Positions 48,546-58,269 are shown, numbered from the stretch's first letter. The stretch: 64,000 bases of DNA from Georgfuchsia toluolica (GCF_907163265.1 NZ_CAJQUM010000001.1:2480001-2544000); one strand, 5' to 3'. Numbers and translations: made by a program. Notes: generated by a model not told the origin, from the letters alone.

Positions 48546-48976
48546 AGCTTCCGTTATTCCGTAGTCATCCCACGGGGATTCCTTCGGTCATTCCCGCGCA
48601 GGCGGGAATCCAGCGTCTTCCATGTAGCCGTTCGCCCTGAGCCTGTCGAAGGGGAACGGCATTCCTGCTTGACTTGAGATTGCCGGGACACGTCCCGGCA
48701 GGCGAAGGCTGCGTCTCCGCCCATGGGCACAGAATGAGCACTCTCTCTTATCCTCCCTCGCCTGGCGAGGGAGGCAATTAGTCTGCCTCGCTGAGAAAGG
48801 TTCACCGGGCCGGCGTCGCAAACTCGTCTTCGGCTTCGGACAGCGACGGCGGACTTCTCCCGGCGAACCTTCCTCACTCGGCGGCGCAGAAGGGACATAT
48901 CCGTGCAATCGCGATGCCCATGCCGTAATAGTACGTTTGTGGAATTAAATTCGAACGCGGTCCCTTTAATTTTTAA
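48546..48976. repeat. Repeat-rich gap (dispersed palindromic repeats)
   Basis: The first part (48564-48613) is copy 2 of the repeat at 9338. Next comes a hairpin with arms GCCGTTC and GAACGGC (48627-48660) around CCTGAGCCTGTCG, related to the repeats before gyrB. At 48753, CCTCCCTCGCCTGGCGAGGG followed by AGGCAATTAGTC resembles the GC-rich repeats before dapF. No gene is supported. Confidence 0.6.
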
Positions 48977-49004
48977 TTGCTTACTTTGGTGACGAAGGAC
49001 CCCC

Positions 49005-49026
49005 ATATAGTCCGAACGGACTATAT
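49005..49026. promoter_or_regulatory. Perfect 22-bp palindrome, possible operator
   Basis: Arms ATATAGTCCG and CGGACTATAT flank AA. The surrounding sequence is AT-rich and intergenic, and the next gene begins 149 bp downstream. Its size and symmetry fit an operator for a dimeric repressor. No adjacent regulator gene is visible, and I recognise no named family consensus. Confidence 0.45.
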
Positions 49027-49174
49027 ATATCCGTATGGTGTTTCTTCGCACTTTGAATTTTCCAAGGGCATGCTGTCATTACGGCGGCAAATATCACCGC
49101 CATGCCACGCGATAACAATGTCCGGCAAACTGATCGACTTATCCGACAATTCACTAACTAGTGTAGGGGGTTCC

Positions 49175-49363
49175 ATGAAATCCATCCTAGATCGCTCATT
49201 CCATTACACGTCCAGCGCAAAAACTGACATAAAGAAAACTTTCGCAAGAATTCGCCGCATTGAGCGCGAAAAGCAAGCTGCCCAAGCCAAGGCGGATGCG
49301 GGGATCATTAGCAATGTGCAATCGATCAGCCAGAACAAGAAAATAACACTCATCTCAAAATAG
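49175..49363 (+). CDS. Small basic protein of unknown function
   Basis: The 62-residue protein is basic and mostly helical: MKSILDRSFHYTSSAKTDIK, then FARIRRIEREKQAAQAKADA, then a short tail. I recall similar small uncharacterised proteins in betaproteobacteria, but I can assign no domain. AGGGGG lies five bases before the ATG, which supports this start over the much longer upstream-open frame. A perfect palindrome lies in its leader. Confidence 0.6.
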   Translation: MKSILDRSFHYTSSAKTDIKKTFARIRRIEREKQAAQAKADAGIISNVQSISQNKKITLISK

Positions 49364-49977
49364 CTATTTTAGGGATGTCGGAGCAAGTATATTCAATACC
49401 GGTTGTTTCACCGTGACTGCCGAAATGTCGACAGTCGCCAACAATATCCCCACTGAAGAAACGCTTCTACATCCGTGTTTGCGAAATAATCCGGGGCAGG
49501 CAACGATTGTTTTTAGCGTTTCCCGCCCAGACTTTGCGACGCTAGACGCCGAGTGCCCATGCCAGATATTTGCTGGCTTGGCGCAGGACGGCGGCGGAGT
49601 TTTTCCCGAGCTTTGTTGCAAGATGGCACAAGGATTAGCCTCAAATGGCTTTCCTAGTGCCTGTAATAGCTGCCGCTGGCACTTCGGACAATAAAAGGTC
49701 GCCCGCTGCCGGAGTGACACTGGGAGTGTTCTGAGCCGCTCAGTACCGATCACCTCGCCGTTGCTGGTGCCGTAAAGCGCGCCCACGATCTTGATCTTGC
49801 CGGCGCTTGCGGGGTTGGGGCTCGGGCTTGACGGGGCTGCCATAGTCGTCGGCGAGGGCAGCGGTTGGCATGTACGACCCGCATTGCGCCGCCAGTCATC
49901 CATCAATACATACTCAAACATGCTGATTCCGTGCACCAGCGATTACATTGGGATTTCGCCGTTCGAGGAGAATTGCC
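49364..49977. other. Gap with a stray mutM zinc-finger fragment
   Basis: No intact gene is seen. On the minus strand near 49665-49735 the sequence encodes SLRQRATFYCPKCQR, almost the same as the last residues of MutM encoded at 51499. The matching DNA is about 50 bp, with a 6-bp gap. Upstream of it on the minus strand the frame reads GKIKIVGALYGTSNGEVIG, which may be the end of a lost secreted protein. It looks like debris from a local duplication. Confidence 0.5.
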
Positions 49978-50379
49978 ATGGTTCGTGAGCTATACAATCC
50001 AGCCGCCTTGCATCCGGCACCGGGATTCAGTCATATTGCCGTGGCACGCGGCGATCGCCTGGTCTTCCTGGCCGGCCAAGTGGCGCTCGATCCGCAGTTC
50101 GGCTTGGTCGGGGGTAATGATCTTTATGCGCAGACCGTCGCCGCCATGAACAACGTTAAGATTGCGATGGATGCGGCGGGCGTCGGTTGGGACGACATCG
50201 TCCGCCGCACGATTTACACCCTCCAGCCGACTGCCTACGAAACCATCGCCCGCGCGATCGACACCGTAACCGGCGGCGGCGCCAATCCGCCGCAGACCAT
50301 CCTGGGCGTCACCGGCCTGGCGGTGACAGGGTTGCTGATCGAGATCGAGTGCACGGCAGTCGTGGCCGAAGAGGCATGA
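49978..50379 (+). CDS. RidA family protein
   Basis: RidA-type proteins hydrolyse reactive enamine/imine intermediates or act in related catabolic routes. The 133-residue protein has the family layout: LVFLAGQVALDPQFGLVGGN, then AMNNVKIAMDAAGVGWDDIV, and a C-terminal LLIEIECTAVV. AGGAG precedes ATG 49978. It overlaps by four bases (ATGA) with the reductase gene that follows, so the two may work on the same substrate. Members vary, so the true reaction is open. Confidence 0.9.
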   Translation: MVRELYNPAALHPAPGFSHIAVARGDRLVFLAGQVALDPQFGLVGGNDLYAQTVAAMNNVKIAMDAAGVGWDDIVRRTIYTLQPTAYETIARAIDTVTGGGANPPQTILGVTGLAVTGLLIEIECTAVVAEEA

Positions 50380-51404
50380 TGCGGGCCGTACGTATGCACC
50401 AGCACGGCGGCCCGGACGTCCTGCGCGTCGAGGAAGTTGCCGAGCCGACACCGGGGCCAGGCGACATCCTCGTGCGCATGCGCGCGACGACGGTCAATCA
50501 TCGCGATGTCTGGATTCGCAAAGGGCACCCCCATCCGGCCTATCGCGTCGAGTTGCCGGCGATCCTCGGCATCGACATCTCCGGTGAAATTGTCGGAATG
50601 GGCGGCGCGGTTGAAGGATTCGCCATCGGCGAGCGCGTCACCGCCAATCCGTATATTCCGTGCGGCCGCTGCCGCTACTGCGTGCGCGGCCGGCCCCAGT
50701 ACTGCCCGCACTTTACGGTCTTCAATGGTGCCTATGCCGAGCTGGTGGCGATTCCTGCCATACAGGCGGTGAAGCTTTCGCCGCTGGTTTCCGACGTTGA
50801 TGCCGCCTGCTTCCCGAACACCTACATCACGGCCTGGCAAATGCTGATGGGCAAGGCGCGGCTCATGGCGGACGATGTCGTGTTCGTCTGGGCCGGCACC
50901 AGCGGCCTCGGCAGCGCGGCGATCGAGATCGCGCATCTCGCCGGCGCCACGGTGATCGCCAGCGCGGGCAGCGCGAGCAAGCTCGATGTGCTGCGTCGCC
51001 TCGGTCCCGACCTCATGCTCGATCACAGCTGCCCCGACCTTGTCGAGCGCGTGCTTGAGTTCACGGGCGGAGAGGGGGCGACGGTCGTCTTCGAGCACAT
51101 CGGCCAGGCGACATGGGAGCGCAGTTTGGCGCTGGCCGCGCCTGGCGCCCGCATCGTCAGCGCCGGCGCCACCAGTGGCGACGATGCGCGCATGAACATC
51201 ACCCAGATGTTCGTGAAGCAGGTGCAGATATTGGGCTCCCGGCTCGGAACGATGGAAGACGCTTTCGCCGCCGGCAAGCAGTTGAATGCCGGACGCTTCA
51301 AGCCCCTCGTCGGCGCGACGATTCCGTTCGAGGAGTTGGCCGAGGCACATCGCCTGATGGAGGCAGGGGAGGTCATTGGCAAGGTGGTCGTCACGGCGGG
51401 TTGA
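50376..51404 (+). CDS. Zinc-type alcohol dehydrogenase / quinone oxidoreductase
   Basis: This 342-residue medium-chain dehydrogenase/reductase has the structural-zinc loop CGRCRYCVRGRPQYC near residue 93. The nucleotide-binding segment reads WAGTSGLGSAAIEIAHLAG. The position where a catalytic zinc cysteine would be expected reads TTVNHRDVWIRKG, so it is not a classical catalytic-zinc ADH. It is closer to quinone-reductase-like members. Its ATG overlaps the RidA stop. Substrate unknown. Confidence 0.88.
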   Translation: MMRAVRMHQHGGPDVLRVEEVAEPTPGPGDILVRMRATTVNHRDVWIRKGHPHPAYRVELPAILGIDISGEIVGMGGAVEGFAIGERVTANPYIPCGRCRYCVRGRPQYCPHFTVFNGAYAELVAIPAIQAVKLSPLVSDVDAACFPNTYITAWQMLMGKARLMADDVVFVWAGTSGLGSAAIEIAHLAGATVIASAGSASKLDVLRRLGPDLMLDHSCPDLVERVLEFTGGEGATVVFEHIGQATWERSLALAAPGARIVSAGATSGDDARMNITQMFVKQVQILGSRLGTMEDAFAAGKQLNAGRFKPLVGATIPFEELAEAHRLMEAGEVIGKVVVTAG

Positions 51405-51498
51405 TTCTGTCATAGCGGTCTGGTGCCATGAAGAAAACTCTGCTCATCAATGCCATTGGGGTCAGAGACATTTAACCTTCTAAGCGCAGTTTTAAAAA

Positions 51499-52323
51499 TT
51501 ACCGCTGGCATTTGGGGCAGTAAAACGTCGCCCGCTGTCCCTGCCGGAGTGACTTGATCGTCGTGCCACAAACGCGGCACGCTTCGCCTTCGCGACCATA
51601 GACAAACGCTTCGAGCTGGAAGTAACCCGAGCCACCGTCGGAGTGAGCGAAGTCGCGCAGGCTGCTGCCCCCCGCCCTGATTGCCTGATTCAGCGTTTCC
51701 CTGATTGCGGGCACGAGGCGCTCGATGCGTCGCCAGGAGATTTTGCCGGCGGCGCGGCGCGGGTCGATGCCGGCGCGGAACAGGCTTTCCGAGGCGTAGA
51801 TGTTGCCGATGCCGACGATGCGGTGGCTGTCCATCAGCGTGACCTTGATCGCGGCCTTGAGCCCGCGCGTCTGCTGAAACAACCATTGTGGCGTGAAGCC
51901 ATCGTCGAGCGGCTCGATGCCCAATGGCGCGATGAGCGGATGCTGCGCCGGGTCGCCCTCGATCCAGAGCAGGGCGCCGAAGCGGCGCGGATCGCGCAGG
52001 CGCAGGATCTTGTTGCCTGTTTTGTTGCTAAACGCGATGTCGACATGATCGTGCTTTTGCGGTGCGCAGGATTTGTCGACCAGGCGCAGGCTGCCCGACA
52101 TGCCGAGATGCAGCAGCAGCACGCCGGTATCAAACTGAAACAACAAATACTTTCCACGGCGACGGATTTCGCGCAACACTTCATCCTGCAATTTTTTGTT
52201 CAACTGGCGCGGTAACGGATAACGCAACGACTCCGTGCGAAAGGTCACCGCACTGGCTTTCGCGCCCGCCAGATCCGGCAGCAGGCCGCGGCGCGTGACT
52301 TCAACCTCGGGTAGTTCGGGCAT
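51499..52323 (-). CDS. mutM: Formamidopyrimidine-DNA glycosylase
   Basis: MutM removes 8-oxoguanine and formamidopyrimidines and nicks the strand. The 274-residue protein starts MPELPEVEVTRRGLLPDLAG, with the catalytic Pro and Glu directly after the Met. It has the catalytic lysine in RRGKYLLFQF, and ends in the zinc finger CRVCGTTIK...YCPKCQR. It is divergent from the TPR gene. A fragment matching its zinc-finger end is found 1.8 kb away at 49.7 kb. Confidence 0.97.
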   Translation of the reverse strand: MPELPEVEVTRRGLLPDLAGAKASAVTFRTESLRYPLPRQLNKKLQDEVLREIRRRGKYLLFQFDTGVLLLHLGMSGSLRLVDKSCAPQKHDHVDIAFSNKTGNKILRLRDPRRFGALLWIEGDPAQHPLIAPLGIEPLDDGFTPQWLFQQTRGLKAAIKVTLMDSHRIVGIGNIYASESLFRAGIDPRRAAGKISWRRIERLVPAIRETLNQAIRAGGSSLRDFAHSDGGSGYFQLEAFVYGREGEACRVCGTTIKSLRQGQRATFYCPKCQR

Positions 52324-52385
52324 TCTGGCGTCGGGGCATGAATGAAACTGCTAACATCCATCCATTCTAATTGGCCTTTGCACCG

Positions 52386-54083
52386 ATGAAGTTAAAGCGT
52401 CTGCTCCTCGCCGCGTTGATTGCGCCGTTACCCATGCTGGCGCTGGCCGTACCGCCTGTGTTGACGCCGGTTGCAATTCCGGAAGCGGCGCCGGTACAAG
52501 CGCTGACGCCGCAGATTCTGTACCAAGTCCTGCTCGCGGAAATCGCCATCGGGCGCGGCCAGTTGCCGGTTGCCGCTGCCGTTTATGCCGATCTGGCCAG
52601 AAGCACACGCGATCCGCGCATCGCGCGCCGCGCCTCCGAAGTCGCCTACTTCGCCCGTCAGCCGCAGCTTTCGCTCGATGCCGCGCGCATATGGTCGGAG
52701 ACCGATCCGGACTCGGTTCAGGCCCGGCAGGCCTATTGGACTTTGCTTGGCAATATGGGCCGGCTCGATCAACTGGCCGATGCCTTGTCGCGTGCTGTGG
52801 CCGCCGAGACGGGCAGGCGCGGCGAAGCGCTGATGGAGGTGGGCCGCCAGCTTGCGCGCCTGACGGACAAAAAAATGGCAGTGCGCATCGCAGACCGGCT
52901 AACGGCGCCTTACCTTGTCCTGCCCGAGGCGCATTTCGTGCGTGCCCAGATCGCCTATGGCGCCGAAGACAAAGTCCGCGCCAGCAATGAACTTGATCAG
53001 GCCCTGGCGTTGAAGCCGGACTGGGAACCGGCAGCGATATTGAGGGCACAATTATTTGCCACGAATCTGGAGGCATCGATCGATTCGCTGGCGGCCTTCG
53101 TCGGGAAATATCCCAAGGCGCGCGATGCACGGCTGGCCTATGCCCGTGCCTTGATCGAGGGCAAGCGTTACGACGCGGCGCGTGCCGAGTTCGCCGTGCT
53201 GCTGCAGGAGGAACCCGACCGTCCCGATCTGCTCTATTCGATGGGATTGCTTTCCCTGCAATTGGGCGAGGTGGACAAAGCCGAGAGCACCCTGAAGTCG
53301 CTGCTCGACAAGGATTTTTCCGAGATGGACAGCGTGCATTACTATCTCGGGCAGATTGCCGATGAGTCCGATCGGGTGCAGGAGGCGATCGGGCATTACG
53401 ATGCCATTACCCCGGGCAGTCAGCACCACATCCAGGGTCAGGTTCGCGCCGCAGTGCTACTGGCGCGAGCGGGCCAGTTGCAACAGGCCATTGACCGCCT
53501 GCATGCGGCACAGGCCGCGGCCCCGACGGAACGCATCAATCTGCTGGTGATAGAGGCACAGTTCCTCGCCGACAGCGGACATCCTGCCGATGCCTACCAG
53601 TTGCTGGCGGATGCCCTGCAGAAGAGTCCCGATGACACTGTCCTGTTGTATGAATCCGCGCTGCTGGCGGAGCGGCTGGACAAAATGGATGTGCTGGAGC
53701 GCAATCTGCGCAAGCTGATCAAGCTCAAACCCGATAACGCCCATGCCTACAACGCGCTGGGTTATTCGCTGGCCGATCGCAACCAGCGTCTCGACGAAGC
53801 GAGCGCATTGATCGACAAGGCGCTCGCCATGGCGCCCGAGGATCCCGCAATTCTCGACAGCAAGGGCTGGCTCAATTACCGGCGCGGCGATCTGCCGGCG
53901 GCAGCCGCGATGTTGCAAAAGGCGCTGGTGCTTCATCCTGACCCGGAAATCTCGGCGCATCTGGGTGAAGTGCTGTGGCAAATGGGCCGCCAGGGCGAGG
54001 CCAATAAAATCTGGGACGCTGCGCTCGGGATTGCGCCCGATAACGAAGTGCTGAATAGAACCATCAAGCGCTTCCGTCATTGA
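52386..54083 (+). CDS. Periplasmic or outer-membrane TPR protein
   Basis: The 565-residue protein begins with a signal peptide (RLLLAALIAPLPMLALA) and then consists largely of tetratricopeptide repeats, for example YNALGYSLADRNQRLDEASA and DSKGWLNYRRGDLPAAAAML. TPRs bind other proteins. In betaproteobacteria such a gene commonly precedes lolB and ispE, as here, but its function is not established. ATG 52386 is chosen because it stands at the signal peptide. A TTG five codons earlier is possible. Confidence 0.88.
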   Translation: MKLKRLLLAALIAPLPMLALAVPPVLTPVAIPEAAPVQALTPQILYQVLLAEIAIGRGQLPVAAAVYADLARSTRDPRIARRASEVAYFARQPQLSLDAARIWSETDPDSVQARQAYWTLLGNMGRLDQLADALSRAVAAETGRRGEALMEVGRQLARLTDKKMAVRIADRLTAPYLVLPEAHFVRAQIAYGAEDKVRASNELDQALALKPDWEPAAILRAQLFATNLEASIDSLAAFVGKYPKARDARLAYARALIEGKRYDAARAEFAVLLQEEPDRPDLLYSMGLLSLQLGEVDKAESTLKSLLDKDFSEMDSVHYYLGQIADESDRVQEAIGHYDAITPGSQHHIQGQVRAAVLLARAGQLQQAIDRLHAAQAAAPTERINLLVIEAQFLADSGHPADAYQLLADALQKSPDDTVLLYESALLAERLDKMDVLERNLRKLIKLKPDNAHAYNALGYSLADRNQRLDEASALIDKALAMAPEDPAILDSKGWLNYRRGDLPAAAAMLQKALVLHPDPEISAHLGEVLWQMGRQGEANKIWDAALGIAPDNEVLNRTIKRFRH

Positions 54084-54646
54084 GCGTGAAGTTTCTCCTC
54101 CCCTTGCTTGTCATGCTGCTTGCGGCTTGTGCCCAGCAACCGCGCCTGGAATCGCCGTTGCGCCCGGCGCGCGCGACAATCGTCAGCTATACGCTGGAAG
54201 GCCGGATATCGGTAAAACGCGGCGCTACCGCGCGACAGGCCGCACTGGTCTGGCAGCACAATGCCGAACGGGATGAGATTGAATTGAGCGGGCCGCTGGG
54301 TCAGAAAGCCGCCCGCCTGTCGCGTGATGCCGGCGGTGCCCGCCTCGAAACGGCGTCGCGCGAAACGGTTGTAGCGAACGACTGGAGTAGTCTCGCCGAG
54401 CGAGTGCTGGGCGTTGCCTTGCCGCTCGACAATCTGGCACATTGGGTAACGGCCACAACAATAGAGGCAGAACGAGACACACAGCGTGACCCTGTCGGCC
54501 GCCCCCTGCGCGTCTGGGATAGCGGCTGGCAGATCAACTACCTAACCTATGAATCGGCAGCGCCGGACGCGTTGCCGACATTGATTGAGTTGCACCGTGA
54601 CGATATCGATGTGCGGCTGAAGATCGACACATGGCAGCTCGACTGA
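54080..54646 (+). CDS. lolB: Outer-membrane lipoprotein receptor LolB
   Basis: LolB accepts lipoproteins from LolA and inserts them into the outer membrane. The 188-residue precursor has a short signal sequence with the lipobox LLAACAQQ. The body shows TLEGRISVKRGATARQAALV and WQHNAERDEIELSGPLGQKA, typical of the family. The start is a TTG overlapping the TPR stop by four bases (a GTG two codons on is the alternative). It overlaps ispE by 16 bases. Confidence 0.9.
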   Translation: MSVKFLLPLLVMLLAACAQQPRLESPLRPARATIVSYTLEGRISVKRGATARQAALVWQHNAERDEIELSGPLGQKAARLSRDAGGARLETASRETVVANDWSSLAERVLGVALPLDNLAHWVTATTIEAERDTQRDPVGRPLRVWDSGWQINYLTYESAAPDALPTLIELHRDDIDVRLKIDTWQLD

Positions 54647-55485
54647 ATTGGGACAGCGACTGGCCGGCACCGGCCAAAATCAATCTGTTCCTGCATGTTA
54701 TCGGCCGCCGTGCCGATGGTTATCACTTGCTGCAAACGGTATTCCGTTTTCTCGATGTGGGCGACCACTTGCGTTTTGCGCCGCGCGACGACGGGGTAAT
54801 CGCACAGAACTCGCCGTTGCCGGGGGTCGCCCCCGAGCAGGACCTGACCGTGCGCGCCGCACGCGCCCTGCAGGCAGCGAGCGGGGTTCGACAAGGTGTG
54901 TCGATTACCCTTGCCAAGCATCTGCCGCTCGGTGGCGGACTCGGTGGTGGCAGTTCGGATGCCGCGACGACCCTGCTGGCGCTGAATCATTTGTGGCAGT
55001 GCGGACTCTCGCGTACCGATCTGAGCGTGATCGGTCTCAGGCTCGGCGCCGATGTACCGGTCTTCATTCACGGCCACAGCGCGTTTGGCGAAGGCGTCGG
55101 CGAGCGACTGACTGATGTCAGTCCGCCGCCCGCCTGGTATCTGCTGCTTGCGCCGCCCGTAGCAGTCAGTACGGCAGAGATTTTCAATGCCGCCGATCTC
55201 AGGCGCGATACCTCCGCCATAGTGCCCGGCGCCTGGCAGTCCGATTTCGGCGTTAACGACCTCGAAGCCGTGACCTGCCGGCGTTATCCGGAAGTTGCGC
55301 GCCATCTGGCCTGGCTGCGCACACTTGATGGCGCCAGCCGCGTTGCCATGAGCGGCTCCGGCGCCTGCTGTTTCGCCGAGTTTGGTACCGAATCCGCTGC
55401 CCGCACGGCCCTGGCGCGATTGCCTTATGACATGCGGGGCTTTGTCGCGCGCGGCGTCGATGTACATCCGCTCGCGCAGATGTGA
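54631..55485 (+). CDS. ispE: 4-diphosphocytidyl-2-C-methyl-D-erythritol kinase
   Basis: IspE phosphorylates CDP-ME in the methylerythritol phosphate route to isoprenoids. The 284-residue GHMP kinase shows PAPAKINLFLHVIGRRADGY at the N-terminus and the ATP loop LPLGGGLGGGSSDAATTLLA. The C-terminal motif is MSGSGACCFAEF. The start lies inside the end of lolB, which suggests coupling. tRNA-Gln and prs follow, a conserved order. Confidence 0.96.
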   Translation: MAARLNWDSDWPAPAKINLFLHVIGRRADGYHLLQTVFRFLDVGDHLRFAPRDDGVIAQNSPLPGVAPEQDLTVRAARALQAASGVRQGVSITLAKHLPLGGGLGGGSSDAATTLLALNHLWQCGLSRTDLSVIGLRLGADVPVFIHGHSAFGEGVGERLTDVSPPPAWYLLLAPPVAVSTAEIFNAADLRRDTSAIVPGAWQSDFGVNDLEAVTCRRYPEVARHLAWLRTLDGASRVAMSGSGACCFAEFGTESAARTALARLPYDMRGFVARGVDVHPLAQM

Positions 55486-55529
55486 GCGAGACGCCCGCCA
55501 AGCGCTTTCGCATTGACACCAACTTCGCC

Positions 55530-55604
55530 CCCGGCTCGGGCCAAGGCCCGAACCGCCCCCCATGGGGGCCAAGTCAATCTTGGGGTGGCCCGGCGATTGA
55601 CTTG
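55530..55604. repeat. Hairpin cluster between ispE and tRNA-Gln
   Basis: Three inverted repeats lie in a row: CTCGGGCCAAGGCCCGA, CCCCCCATGGGGG, and a 10-bp perfect pair CAAGTCAATC (55570-55579) and GATTGACTTG (55595-55604). They may terminate ispE transcription before the tRNA, although no U-run is seen. The rest of the 191-bp gap shows no gene. Confidence 0.5.
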
Positions 55605-55676
55605 CGCGTGGAAAACCACGAAAATGCGCGTCCCTTAGGGGCGGGCAGCAGCTACTGGTTGTCGTTCGCGCCGAAT

Positions 55677-55753
55677 AGGGGAGTCGCCAAGTTGGTTAAG
55701 GCACTGGATTTTGATTCCAGCATGCGAAGGTTCGAATCCTTCCTCCCCTGCCA
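55677..55753 (+). tRNA. tRNA-Gln (TTG)
   Basis: The acceptor stem AGGGGAG (55677-55683) pairs with CTCCCCT (55743-55749). The anticodon stem is CTGGA/TCCAG with loop TTTTGAT, giving anticodon TTG at 55711-55713 (reads CAA). The T arm is GAAGGTTCGAATCCTTC. The 3' CCA is encoded. The ispE-tRNA-Gln-prs order is usual in betaproteobacteria. Confidence 0.95.
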
Positions 55754-55866
55754 GAAATTCCCCGCCGGGCAGGCCCATGGATCACCGGCAGCTTGCCCGT
55801 ATCGTTAGCACATTGTTTGCTCATTATGTGTAATTCAGTCCCATTTCGCTAGCGCAGGAAACTCGA

Positions 55867-56817
55867 ATGGCCTATGACAGTTTGATGGTATTTACCGGCA
55901 ACGCCAATCCCAAGCTGGCGGGCGATGTCGTCAAGCGCCTCAACATCTCGCTGGGCCGCGCCACCGTCAGCCGTTTTTCCGACGGCGAGGTGAATGTCGA
56001 GATTCTCGAACACGTGCGCGGCCGCGATGTCTTCATCCTGCAGCCGACCTGCGCGCCGACTAACGACAATCTGATGGAGCTGATCGTGATGGTCGATGCG
56101 TTCAAGCGCGCCTCGGCTGCGCGCATTACCGCCGCGATCCCGTATTTCGGCTATGCGCGCCAGGATCGCCGTCCGCGCTCGGCGCGTGTCGCCATCACGG
56201 CCAAGGTCATCGCCAACATGTTGCAGGCGGTGGGCGTCGATCGCCTGCTGGTGGTTGACCTGCATGCCGAACAGATTCAGGGCTTCTTCGACATCCCGGT
56301 GGACAACATCTTCGCCGCGCCGGTGCTGTTGAACGATGTCTGGAAGCAGAATTACGAAGACCTGATGGTGGTGTCGCCCGATGTCGGCGGCGTGGTGCGC
56401 GCGCGCGCCTTTGCCAAGCAGCTTGAAACCGACCTCGCCATCATCGACAAACGCCGTCCCAAGGCCAACGTCTCGGAAGTGATGAATATCATTGGCGATG
56501 TCAACGGCCGCACCTGCGTGATCATGGACGACATCGTCGATACCGCCGGCACTTTGTGCAAGGCGGCGCAGGCGCTCAAGGAGAATGGCGCCAAGCGCGT
56601 CATGTCCTACTGTACCCATCCGGTGCTGTCGGGCACGGCGGTGGCGCGCATCGCAGAATCGGAGCTGGACGAACTGGTCGTGACGGATACGATCCCGCTT
56701 AGCGATGCCGCCCGTGCCAGTGGACGTATTCGCACCGTGCCGATCGCGCCGCTGCTGGCCGAAACCATCATGCGTATCAGCAACGAGGAGTCGGTGTCCT
56801 CGTTGTTCATGGAGTAG
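55867..56817 (+). CDS. prs: Ribose-phosphate pyrophosphokinase
   Basis: Prs makes PRPP from ribose 5-phosphate and ATP for nucleotide, His and Trp synthesis. The 316-residue protein has the ATP loop [19 protein letters not shown], the segment [17 protein letters not shown] and the PRPP-binding signature [18 protein letters not shown]. An AGGAAA site precedes the ATG. It lies between tRNA-Gln and rplY. Confidence 0.98.
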   Translation: MAYDSLMVFTGNANPKLAGDVVKRLNISLGRATVSRFSDGEVNVEILEHVRGRDVFILQPTCAPTNDNLMELIVMVDAFKRASAARITAAIPYFGYARQDRRPRSARVAITAKVIANMLQAVGVDRLLVVDLHAEQIQGFFDIPVDNIFAAPVLLNDVWKQNYEDLMVVSPDVGGVVRARAFAKQLETDLAIIDKRRPKANVSEVMNIIGDVNGRTCVIMDDIVDTAGTLCKAAQALKENGAKRVMSYCTHPVLSGTAVARIAESELDELVVTDTIPLSDAARASGRIRTVPIAPLLAETIMRISNEESVSSLFME

Positions 56818-56874
56818 TTTTTCGTTTTCATCAACCCCCTGTCTGGTCGCGGACAGGTTATCCAGGAGTTAATC

Positions 56875-57564
56875 ATGCAAATTGAATTCAACGCAAAGAA
56901 GCGTGAACTGCAGGGCACGAGTGCGAGCCGCCGCCTGCGTCGCGCCAACCGGGTACCCGGCATTCTTTATGGCGGCCCCGACAAGCCGCAGCCGATCGAC
57001 ATCGATCACAACGAGTTGTATCAGCATCTGCGCAAGGAGGCCTTTCACTCTTCCGTGCTGACCGCCAATGTCGAGGGCGCGAAACAGATGTGCCTGCTGC
57101 GCGACGTGCAGTGGCACGCCTATCGCCAGATCATTCTGCATGTCGACTTCCAGCGCATCGACGCCGCGCACAAGATCCATCAGAAGGTGCCGCTCCACTT
57201 CGTCAATGCCGACATTGCGCCGGGCGTAAAGACGCAGGGCGGCATGGTGCAGCATGTCCTCACCGAACTCGATGTGAGTTGCCTGCCCAAGGATCTGCCG
57301 AGCTTCATCGAAGTCGACCTCAAGGATCTGGATATCGGCCAGTCGGTCCATATTTCGCAACTGGCGATTCCGGCCGGCGTTGAAATCGCGCATCACGGCG
57401 AAGGCGATCCGGTTGTCGCGACGGTCATTATCCGTGGCAAGGCGGATGCAGCGGAAGCCACAGAAGCCGCTGCCGCTGCCGAAGCTTCGGCAGCAGCTAC
57501 TGCGGCTTCACTTGAGAAGAAGGCCGCTCCAGCCGCTCCGGCCGAGAAGACCGAGAAGAAGTAA
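56875..57564 (+). CDS. rplY: Ribosomal protein bL25 (CTC form)
   Basis: bL25 binds 5S rRNA. At 229 residues this is the long CTC form with an N-terminal 5S-binding domain ([20 protein letters not shown], then GILYGG) and a C-terminal TL5 beta domain (about 95-185). A low-complexity Ala/Glu/Lys-rich tail ends the protein. AGGAG precedes the ATG. A short hairpin CCTGTC/GACAGG lies in the leader just after prs. The stop overlaps the pth start region (TAATGTG). Confidence 0.96.
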   Translation: MQIEFNAKKRELQGTSASRRLRRANRVPGILYGGPDKPQPIDIDHNELYQHLRKEAFHSSVLTANVEGAKQMCLLRDVQWHAYRQIILHVDFQRIDAAHKIHQKVPLHFVNADIAPGVKTQGGMVQHVLTELDVSCLPKDLPSFIEVDLKDLDIGQSVHISQLAIPAGVEIAHHGEGDPVVATVIIRGKADAAEATEAAAAAEASAAATAASLEKKAAPAAPAEKTEKK

Positions 57565-57565
57565 T

Positions 57566-58159
57566 GTGACGCAGACGAAGCTTCGTCTCGTCGTCGGCCT
57601 TGGTAACCCCGGGGCCGAATACATCGAAACCCGGCACAACGCCGGGTTTTGGTTTTGTGAGCGGCTGGCGCATGAACTTGGCGTGTCCCTCAACAAGGAA
57701 AGCCGCTTTCATGGCTGGGCGGCAAATGCGCGCGAGGCCGGGGTATGGCTGCTGATGCCCGCTACCTTCATGAACCACTCCGGGCAGGCGGTACGTGCGC
57801 TGGCACAGTTCTATCGCATCGAACCGGCGGAAATGCTGGTGGTGCATGACGAACTCGACCTGCCGCCGGGCCAGATGCGGCTCAAGTTCGGCGGCGGTCT
57901 CGGCGGTCATAACGGCCTCAAGGACATCACCAGCCATCTTGGTACCCAGGATTTCTGGCGCCTGCGCATCGGCATCGGCCATCCCGGCGACCGCAACGAA
58001 GTCGTCAATTACGTATTGAAACCGGCGCGCAAGGAAGAGCAGGCCGACATTGATGCGGCGCTGGATCGTGCGTTGCTGGCGTGGCGTGATCTTTCTCATG
58101 GCGACTTTGAGGCCGCCATGAGAAAGATCAACGCCAAGCCTCCCGAGCGGGAGGCTTAG
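57566..58159 (+). CDS. pth: Peptidyl-tRNA hydrolase
   Basis: Pth frees tRNA from stalled peptidyl-tRNAs. The 197-residue protein starts at a GTG one base after the rplY stop. The catalytic histidine lies in [11 protein letters not shown]. The signature segments are [24 protein letters not shown] and [13 protein letters not shown]. The rplY-pth-ychF order is conserved. Confidence 0.97.
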   Translation: MTQTKLRLVVGLGNPGAEYIETRHNAGFWFCERLAHELGVSLNKESRFHGWAANAREAGVWLLMPATFMNHSGQAVRALAQFYRIEPAEMLVVHDELDLPPGQMRLKFGGGLGGHNGLKDITSHLGTQDFWRLRIGIGHPGDRNEVVNYVLKPARKEEQADIDAALDRALLAWRDLSHGDFEAAMRKINAKPPEREA

Positions 58160-58235
58160 GCAAATACAACAGCCTTCCCCCGCCCCCTTCCCGAGGAAGG
58201 GGTGACGGAGTCGGCTCGCTTCGCTCGAAAAGTTT
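58160..58235 (+). repeat. Partial mini-ORF-type repeat (copy D) before ychF
   Basis: GGCAAATACAACAGCC, a GC-rich hairpin region (CCCTTCCCGAGGAAGGGG) and GGCTCGCTTCGCTCG match the order of blocks in repeats A-C. Here the 3' block TTTCACGTTAA is missing. ychF has its own ribosome site, GGAGAAG. The open frame reads through the repeat without a good start. Confidence 0.5.
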
Positions 58236-58269
58236 TTGTTGCCATCACCGATGGCAGGATGGAGAAGTT

